Assembly (NCBI GenBank): GCA_021839785.1
Contig: JAKCAB010000814.1
Location: 1 to 14,736 of the forward strand
Source of the DNA: a bacterium
GTDB lineage: Bacteria > Verrucomicrobiota > Verrucomicrobiae > Limisphaerales > J093
Direction of reading: 5' to 3'
Length of the DNA stretch: 14,736 bases
Shown piece after piece: positions 1 through 5,361 of this stretch. The translations under genes and the position numbers were made by a program. The notes beneath the pieces are model-generated. The model was not told the DNA's origin and ran no database searches. It saw nothing but the letters and a program-made list of their open reading frames with translations. The first letter of the stretch is position 1. Each line of letters begins with the position of its first letter.

Positions 1-2
1 TC

Positions 3-449
3 ACCGACAGCCAGGTCGTCATCAAGATGCAGAAGCCCAAAGCGCCCAAAATCGAACCATGGTCTCCCGGCATCCCCGACCGGCGGATCGCTGCCGGCGA
101 CGCGGCCTGGACCTGGACCGGTTCCTGGAAAGACGACCGGAACGCGAAGCGCAGCGAAGCCGCCGGCAACGAAGCGGTGCTCAAGTTCGACGGTGTCGCC
201 GTGGCGGTGCTCGGCAACCTGGATCAACTCGGCGGTCGGGCGGACGTCTATCTCGATGGCCAGAAACACTCCGTGCCGCTGGATGCCTACATCGTCCCGA
301 ACACGCACGACAACGTGCTCTGGCAGGCTTACGGACTGAAGTCTGGGCCTCACACGCTGCGCATCGTGACCACCGATGCGGCCGATGCGCGCTCCAAAGG
401 CCGGCAAATCGCCATCAGCGAAGCGGTCGTTTACTGGGCTAGCCGATGA
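3..449 (+). CDS. C-terminal part of a probable ADP-ribosylglycohydrolase-type protein (5' truncated)
   Basis: The reading frame is open from the first bases of the window to a TGA at 447-449, so the gene starts upstream and only about 148 C-terminal residues are visible. They look like a beta-sandwich module: alternating hydrophobic strands, a YLDGQ turn, then DAYIVPNTHDNVLWQAYGL and SGPHTLRIV, ending in a short strand (AVVYW). From memory, modules with this pattern occur at the C-terminus of planctomycete and verrucomicrobial ADP-ribosylglycohydrolase (DraG/MacroD-like) proteins and of some secreted glycoside hydrolases. The catalytic part is outside the window, so the enzyme class is inferred. 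The gene ends 45 bases before rbsB on the same strand and may be the first gene of the ribose operon, which fits a role in releasing ribose. Alternative: a secreted glycoside hydrolase with a carbohydrate-binding tail. The existence of the CDS is nearly certain; the enzyme identity is about even odds. Confidence 0.75.
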   Translation, partial: TDSQVVIKMQKPKAPKIEPWSPGIPDRRIAAGDAAWTWTGSWKDDRNAKRSEAAGNEAVLKFDGVAVAVLGNLDQLGGRADVYLDGQKHSVPLDAYIVPNTHDNVLWQAYGLKSGPHTLRIVTTDAADARSKGRQIAISEAVVYWASR

Positions 450-494
450 ATCTCTGGCTGCCGCAACGCGCCTGAATCGCGAAGCCCAATTCCT

Positions 495-1472
495 ATGAAC
501 GCCTCGAACCCTCTTCCCTCGCTGCGGCGCGCGGCGCTGTTGGCGCTTGGCCTCGTCGCACTTGGCGTGGCTCTCACCGCCCGCGGCCCGCAAAGCCAGA
601 CGCCCGGCAAGCCGCGCATCGCGCTGATCATGAAATCGCTCGCGAACGAGTTCTTTCTCACGATGGAGAACGGCGCGCGCGCGCACCAGAAGGCCCACGC
701 CGACGAGTACGACCTGCTCGCCAACGGCATCAAGGACGAACTGGACGTGGCCAAACAGGTCGAGTTGGTCGAGCAGATGATCGCCCAAAAAGTCGATGCC
801 ATCGTCATCGCGCCCGCGGATTCGAAGGCGCTGATCGGCGTCTGCAAGAAGGCCCAGGACGCCGGCATCGTGGTGGTCAACATCGACAACAAGTTCGACG
901 ACGCCGTGCTCGCCGAGCAAAAGGTGAAGATTCCGTTCGTCGGTCCGGACAACCGCAAAGGCGCGCGGATGGTCGGCGATTACCTGGCCAAGCAGCTCAA
1001 GCCCGGCGATAAGGTGGCGGTTATTGAAGGTCCTCCCAACGCCTTCAATGGCCAGCAGCGCCGGCTCGGCTTCCACGACGCCATGAACGCCGCCGGCATG
1101 AAGATTGTGAGTTCCCAATCCGGCTATTGGGAGACCGACAAGGCCAACCAGGTCGCCGCCGCCATCATCACCGAGAATCCCGATCTCAAGGCGTTTCTTT
1201 GCTCGAACGACAGCATGGCGCTCGGCGCGGTGGCGGCCTTGCGCGCGGCCGGCAAATTGGACCAGGTCAAGGTGGTCGGCTACGACAACATCTCCGCGGT
1301 CCAGACGTTGCTCAAGGAAGGCAAGATCCTCGCCACCGCCGACCAGCACGCCGACCAGATCGCCGTGTTCGGCATCCAGTACGCGCTCCAGTTGCTCAAG
1401 ACCAAGACCGCGCCCGCCGACCGCGAGACGCCGGTGGACCTCATCACCGCCGAGTCGCTCGCGGGCAAGTAA
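495..1472 (+). CDS. rbsB: Ribose-type sugar ABC transporter, substrate-binding protein
   Basis: A 325-residue periplasmic binding protein of the RbsB class (Peripla_BP_4, type I fold). It should capture ribose or a related sugar in the periplasm and deliver it to RbsAC. Residues 1-30 form an export signal: LRR, then a hydrophobic core rich in Leu, Val, Ala and Gly. The mature domain starts near residue 40 with PRIALIMKSLANEFF, the usual first strand of this fold. Family landmarks follow: VDAIVIAPAD (100-109), GIVVVNIDN (124-132), GQQRRLGF (186-193), CSNDSMALGAV (236-246) and VVGYDN (260-265). N238 and D239 occupy the expected sugar-contact region. Length is normal for the family. No clear Shine-Dalgarno precedes the ATG at 495. 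The gene lies first in rbsB-rbsA-rbsC-rbsK order; a REP-like repeat separates it from rbsA. The exact sugar is inferred from the downstream ribokinase. Confidence 0.93.
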   Translation: MNASNPLPSLRRAALLALGLVALGVALTARGPQSQTPGKPRIALIMKSLANEFFLTMENGARAHQKAHADEYDLLANGIKDELDVAKQVELVEQMIAQKVDAIVIAPADSKALIGVCKKAQDAGIVVVNIDNKFDDAVLAEQKVKIPFVGPDNRKGARMVGDYLAKQLKPGDKVAVIEGPPNAFNGQQRRLGFHDAMNAAGMKIVSSQSGYWETDKANQVAAAIITENPDLKAFLCSNDSMALGAVAALRAAGKLDQVKVVGYDNISAVQTLLKEGKILATADQHADQIAVFGIQYALQLLKTKTAPADRETPVDLITAESLAGK

Positions 1473-1528
1473 ACCGCCCGCTCGCGAACGGCTCTTTCTG
1501 AGCCATAAGTATGCAGTTAGAACGCCGT

Positions 1529-1669
1529 CTCGCCCTCACCCTAACCCTCTCCCAGAGGAGAGGGAACCGGCGGTCGCCGCGTCAGGAAGCATCACGAACC
1601 CGCGAGTATTCTCCCGCGCAAGAAGTGCTTCTCCCTCTCCCCGGGGGAGAGGGACGGGGTGAGGGCGAG
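1529..1669. repeat. REP-like GC-rich double palindrome, copy 1 (between rbsB and rbsA)
   Basis: The element is bounded by an outer inverted repeat: CTCGCCCTCACCC at 1529-1541 and its perfect complement at 1657-1669. After a 3-base mismatch each arm continues with CCCTCTCCC, so the arms match over about 25 bases with 3 differences. Each arm also folds on itself: CCCTCTCCC pairs with GGAGAGGG at 1545-1564, and the right copy pairs similarly at 1633-1653. A related element lies at 5189-5304, so this is a dispersed family. It can form strong hairpins in RNA or single-stranded DNA. Function is not shown. By analogy with REP elements between malE and malF it could limit readthrough or protect rbsB mRNA. 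Confidence 0.85.
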
Positions 1670-1691
1670 CGTAAACGCCAAAGGCATGGAG

Positions 1692-1692
1692 G
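1692..1692 (+). promoter_or_regulatory. Shine-Dalgarno that supports the rbsA start (GGAGG, 1688-1692)
   Basis: GGAGG at 1688-1692 lies 11 bases before the ATG at 1704. It is one of the few clear ribosome binding sites in the window. It favours 1704 over the in-frame ATG at 1686 and over the GTG at 1659, which falls inside the repeat element. Confidence 0.5.
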
Positions 1693-1703
1693 CAGTTAAG
1701 TCC

Positions 1704-3260
1704 ATGCTTGGTGGCGGATGTCTGCTCCGCGTTTCCGCGCTCCGCAAAGCCTACGGCCCGGTTCAGGCGCTGACGGATGTGGACTTCGAGCTGCGGGCGG
1801 GCGAAGTCCACGCCTTGGTGGGGGAGAACGGCGCGGGCAAGAGCACGCTTTCGCGCATCATCGCCGGATTGACCGCGCCAGACCGGGGCCAACTTGAGTT
1901 CAAGAGCCAGCCGTACGCGCCGGCGAGTCGTAAGGACGCCGAGCGGCACGGCGTTCATATCGTGATGCAGGAGCTGAACCTCATTCCCACGCTGAGCATC
2001 GCCGAAAACCTATTCCTCGATTGTCTCCCCAATCGCGCGGGCTGGATCGACCGCCACCGGCTACGCGCCGACGCGCAGGCCGTGCTGGACCGCGTCGGCC
2101 TGGCCGCGCTCGATCCTGACCTGCCGGTGAGCCAACTCGGCGTGGGCCACCAACAACTCGTCGAGATCGCCCGCAGCCTCTGGCGGCGTTGCGAGGTCTT
2201 GATCCTCGACGAACCGACCGCGGCGCTGACCGACCCGGAAGTCGAGTTGCTGTTTGCGCAAGTCCGGCGCCTCCGCGCCGCCGGCACCGGCATCCTCTAC
2301 ATCTCCCACCGGCTTGAGGAAATCCAGCGCATCGCCGACCGCATCTCCGTGCTCCGCGACGGTCGGATGGCGGGCACGCGCGACGCTTCCGAGGTGAGCC
2401 TCGATGAAATTGTGCGGTTGATGGTCGGGCGCGATTTGGACGCCGAGACCTTGCACGAGCTGCGAACCGCCGGCCCGGTGGCCTTGTCGGTCCGCGGGCT
2501 GAGCCGTGCGGGCACGGTGCGCGACGTGAGCTTCGAGGCGCGGCGCGGCGAAATCCTTGGCTTTGCCGGGCTGATGGGTTCCGGCCGCACCGAAACGATG
2601 CGCGCGGTGTTCGGCGCGGACCGACCGGACCGGGGCGAGATTCGCCTCCACGGACGCGCCGAGCCGGCCCGCATCCGGTCGCCGCGCGACGCCGTTCGGC
2701 ACGGCATCGCCTTGTTGACCGAGGACCGCAAGGCGCAGGGTCTGCTGTTGCCGCTGCCGGTCCGCGCCAACGTCACCCTCGCCACGCTGCGCGCCGTCGC
2801 CGAGAAGTGGGGCCTGATCCGCCGCGCTGCCGAGGTCGGCGTGGCGCGCGACTGGATTCAGCGACTCGCCATCCGCTGCCATTCGGAGGAACAGCCCGCC
2901 GCCGAACTTAGCGGCGGTAACCAACAAAAAGTCGTCTTGGCCCGCTGGCTTTTCCGCGACTGCGACATCCTCATCTTCGACGAACCGACCCGCGGCATCG
3001 ACGTCGGCGCCAAGTTCGAGATTTACAAACTTCTCAACGAACTCGCGGGCCGCGGCAAAGCGGTGATCGTGGTCTCCTCCGATCTCAAGGAACTCATGGC
3101 CATTTGCGACCGCATCGCCGTGATGTCCGCCGGGTGCCTCGCCGCCACGTTCACTCGCGGCGAGTGGACCCAGGACAAGATCATGGCCGCCGCGCTCAGC
3201 GAACACCTCTCCGCGCGGCCACCCGCTGGCGGAGGCGACGCGCCGGCCGCTCGCAACTGA
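1704..3260 (+). CDS. rbsA: Ribose-type sugar ABC transporter, double ATP-binding protein
   Basis: A 518-residue cytoplasmic ATPase with two fused ABC domains, the RbsA/MglA/XylG type (CUT2 family), which powers sugar import through RbsC. Domain 1 has Walker A GENGAGKST (40-48), a degenerate signature QLGVGHQQ (144-151), Walker B LILDEPTAAL (166-175) and an H-loop SHRLEE (201-206). Domain 2 has the degenerate Walker A GLMGSGRTE (289-297) normal for this family, an intact signature LSGGNQQK (402-409), and Walker B LIFDEPTRGIDVG (423-435). Length is typical. The open frame extends upstream to a GTG at 1659, but that lies within the repeat; the ATG at 1704 has GGAGG upstream and starts just before the conserved first strand. 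rbsC follows after 22 bases. Identity as a CUT2 ATPase is very secure; ribose specificity rests on the linked ribokinase. Confidence 0.95.
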   Translation: MLGGGCLLRVSALRKAYGPVQALTDVDFELRAGEVHALVGENGAGKSTLSRIIAGLTAPDRGQLEFKSQPYAPASRKDAERHGVHIVMQELNLIPTLSIAENLFLDCLPNRAGWIDRHRLRADAQAVLDRVGLAALDPDLPVSQLGVGHQQLVEIARSLWRRCEVLILDEPTAALTDPEVELLFAQVRRLRAAGTGILYISHRLEEIQRIADRISVLRDGRMAGTRDASEVSLDEIVRLMVGRDLDAETLHELRTAGPVALSVRGLSRAGTVRDVSFEARRGEILGFAGLMGSGRTETMRAVFGADRPDRGEIRLHGRAEPARIRSPRDAVRHGIALLTEDRKAQGLLLPLPVRANVTLATLRAVAEKWGLIRRAAEVGVARDWIQRLAIRCHSEEQPAAELSGGNQQKVVLARWLFRDCDILIFDEPTRGIDVGAKFEIYKLLNELAGRGKAVIVVSSDLKELMAICDRIAVMSAGCLAATFTRGEWTQDKIMAAALSEHLSARPPAGGGDAPAARN

Positions 3261-3282
3261 ACACCGCACTCTCACCCAACTC

Positions 3283-4245
3283 ATGCCCAATCGAAACCAA
3301 TGGCACGCCGCGTTGACCGAGTACCTCGGCCTTGCCGCCGCGCTGGCCCTGCTGGTATTGGTGTTCAGCCTGAGCACGCGAAACTTTTTCACGACCACTA
3401 ACTTCACCACCATCGCCAACCAGATTCCCGCGCTCGTCCTGGTCGCCACCGGCATGACCTTCGTGCTCTTGCTCGGGCAAATCGACTTGTCCGTCGGCTC
3501 CGTGCTCGGCCTGTGCGGCTCGGTGCTGGGCGTGGCGATCACCCAATGGAAATGGCCCGCCGGCCTGGCGATCCTGGCCGCGTTGGGCGCCGGCGTGTTC
3601 TGCGGCGCGTTCAACGGCGCCGTCTCCATTCGCTGGCGCCTGCCGACTTTCATCGTCACGCTGGGCGTGCTCGAGATGGCGCGGGGCGCAGCGCACGCGG
3701 TCACGCGCTCGCAAACCCAATACCTCGGCTCCGCCATCGACTGGGTCGCCGGCACGAACGTGCTCGGCCTGTCGCTGCCGTTCCTGCTGGCGCTGGCCAT
3801 CGTCGCCGCCAGCCAGTTTGCGCTCACCCGGATGGTTTTTGGGCGCTACGTCGTGGCCATCGGCACGAACGAGGAAGCGGTGCGGCTCAGTGGCATTGAC
3901 CCGCGCCCCATCAAGCTCGCGGTGTTCATGCTCACGGGCCTGCTCGTGGCGTTGGCGGGCGTGATCGACACCGCGCGGTTTCAGTCGGCCAACCCGAACG
4001 CCGGTCTGGGTCTGGAACTGCAGGCCATCGCCGCGGCGGTGATCGGCGGCACGAGCCTCATGGGCGGACGCGGCTCCATCGTGGCGACGTTCTTCGGCGT
4101 GCTGATCATCGCGGTGCTCAACTCCGGCCTTGCAGCCATCGGCGCGCGCGACGAGACCAAGCGCCTCGTCACCGGCGCGGTGATCATCGGCGCGGTGATC
4201 CTGGACCAATACCGGCATCGGCTGGGCAAGGCGAAAACGGCATGA
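3283..4245 (+). CDS. rbsC: Ribose-type sugar ABC transporter, permease
   Basis: A 320-residue inner-membrane permease of the BPD_transp_2 (RbsC/AraH/XylH) family, forming the sugar channel with RbsA. It is strongly hydrophobic throughout, with about 8-10 membrane segments. Two family hallmarks are clear: GQIDLSVGS at 65-73 and RLPTFIVTLG at 119-128. The C-terminal part contains QAIAAAVIGGTSLMGGRGS, the conserved loop thought to contact the ATPase, and ends with a short internal repeat GAVIIGAVI. Length is normal. It lies 22 bases after rbsA, and its stop overlaps the start of the ribokinase gene by four bases (ATGA, 4242-4245), indicating translational coupling. No strong Shine-Dalgarno is visible before 3283. 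Confidence 0.94.
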   Translation: MPNRNQWHAALTEYLGLAAALALLVLVFSLSTRNFFTTTNFTTIANQIPALVLVATGMTFVLLLGQIDLSVGSVLGLCGSVLGVAITQWKWPAGLAILAALGAGVFCGAFNGAVSIRWRLPTFIVTLGVLEMARGAAHAVTRSQTQYLGSAIDWVAGTNVLGLSLPFLLALAIVAASQFALTRMVFGRYVVAIGTNEEAVRLSGIDPRPIKLAVFMLTGLLVALAGVIDTARFQSANPNAGLGLELQAIAAAVIGGTSLMGGRGSIVATFFGVLIIAVLNSGLAAIGARDETKRLVTGAVIIGAVILDQYRHRLGKAKTA

Positions 4246-5159
4246 AACCCCGCATCCTCGTCATCGGCAGCGCGAACACGGACATGATCCTCCGACTCGA
4301 CCGCCTGCCGCGGCCGGGCGAGACAATCCTGGGCGGCGAATTCGTCACCGCCGCCGGCGGCAAAGGCGCGAACCAGGCCGTGGCCGCGGCCCGCGCCGGT
4401 GGCCAGGTCACGTTCATCGCGCGCGTCGGCCAGGATATGTTCGGCGACCAGGCCATCGCTGGCTTTCGGCGCGACGGCATCGACGTGAGCCACGTGGTCT
4501 GCGACCGCCAGGCACCGTCCGGCGTGGCGCTCATCTTCGTGGCCAAAGATGGCGAGAACTGCATTGCCGTGGCCGGCGGCGCGAACGGCCGGCTTTCGCC
4601 CGCCGACGTGCGCAAGGCGAAACCCGCTTTTGCCGGCGCCAGCGCGGTGGTGATGCAACTCGAGACGCCGCTGGAAACCGTGCAGGCCGCCGCCGAACTC
4701 GCGGCCAAGGCCGGCGTGCCAGTGATCCTCAACCCGGCGCCCGCCCAGCCTTTGCCCGCCAAACTGCTCAAACTTGTCTCCATCCTCACGCCGAACGAGA
4801 CCGAGGCCGAGTTGCTCACTGGCGTGAAGGTCACCGACGACGCCACCGCCGCGCAGGCCGCCGAGAAGTTGATGAAACGCGGTGTCCAGACGGTGATCGT
4901 GACGCTCGGTGCGCGCGGCGCGTTCGTGGCGTCGGCAGAGGTCCGCCAGCGCGTGCCGGGCTTCAAGGTGAAGCCGGTCGATACGGTGGCGGCGGGCGAC
5001 GTGTTCAACGGCGCGCTGGCCGTGGCGTTGGGTGAAGGCCAGCCGCTGCTCGACGCCGTGCGGTTCGCCAACGCCGCCGCTGCGATCTCGGTTACGCGCC
5101 TGGGCGCTCAACCCTCCGCGCCGAAGCGACGCGAGATCGAGCGGTTGGTGCGTGGATGA
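4242..5159 (+). CDS. rbsK: Ribokinase (PfkB family)
   Basis: A 305-residue cytoplasmic kinase that phosphorylates ribose at O5 with ATP, feeding ribose 5-phosphate into the pentose phosphate pathway and nucleotide synthesis. The N-terminus has the substrate-binding stretch VIGSANTDMIL and the first PfkB signature GGKGANQAVAAARAG (39-53). NPAPAQPLP (164-172) and LTPNETEAELLTG (182-194) are typical ribokinase segments. The second signature is DTVAAGDVFNGAL (247-259), with D253 as catalytic base. The tail, with AAAISVTRLGAQPS, closely resembles E. coli RbsK as I remember it, so ribose is a better guess than fructose or adenosine. Translation is probably coupled to rbsC through the ATGA overlap. 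It is the last gene of the cassette; a REP-like repeat follows. Confidence 0.95.
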   Translation: MKPRILVIGSANTDMILRLDRLPRPGETILGGEFVTAAGGKGANQAVAAARAGGQVTFIARVGQDMFGDQAIAGFRRDGIDVSHVVCDRQAPSGVALIFVAKDGENCIAVAGGANGRLSPADVRKAKPAFAGASAVVMQLETPLETVQAAAELAAKAGVPVILNPAPAQPLPAKLLKLVSILTPNETEAELLTGVKVTDDATAAQAAEKLMKRGVQTVIVTLGARGAFVASAEVRQRVPGFKVKPVDTVAAGDVFNGALAVALGEGQPLLDAVRFANAAAAISVTRLGAQPSAPKRREIERLVRG

Positions 5160-5188
5160 TAGGGATGATCGTCGAAGCGGTACCGATG

Positions 5189-5304
5189 CTCCCTCACCCG
5201 CCCTTCGGGCTCCCTCTCCCCCGCTGGGGGCGAGGGAACACACCAGACTCCGAGCGGTGCGATCTCCCTCTCCCTCCACTGGGGGAGAGGGCTGGGTGAG
5301 GGGG
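5189..5304. repeat. REP-like GC-rich double palindrome, copy 2 (between rbsK and the convergent sigma gene)
   Basis: This copy has the same plan as the element at 1529-1669. CCCTCACCC at 5191-5199 is answered by GGGTGAGGG at 5294-5302. Inner CCCTCTCCC blocks form local hairpins with gggcgaggg near 5229-5237 and with GGGAGAGGG near 5283-5291. A small hairpin, GCCCTTCGGGC, sits at 5200-5210. It fills most of the 202-base gap between two convergent genes, where its hairpins could act as a two-way transcription stop. No T-run follows the stem, so a classic intrinsic terminator is not evident. Confidence 0.82.
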
Positions 5305-5361
5305 TGTTTGTACCCATTCGAATGCAGCATTTCGGGAGGGCCTTTGCCGGAGGCGTCAGCA

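Noticed and set aside
1529..1669. CRISPR-like or tandem repeat array
   Set aside because: The structure is one pair of inverted arms with inner palindromes. There are no regularly spaced direct repeats with spacers.
2061..3827. A 588-codon minus-strand open frame
   Set aside because: It runs antisense to rbsA and rbsC, which have full family motifs. The translation is Gly/Arg/Ala/His-rich low-complexity sequence typical of GC-rich shadow frames.
5265..5310. Classic intrinsic terminator after rbsK
   Set aside because: The hairpin is strong, but GGGTGAGGGGG rather than a T-run follows it. It is better described as part of the REP-like repeat.
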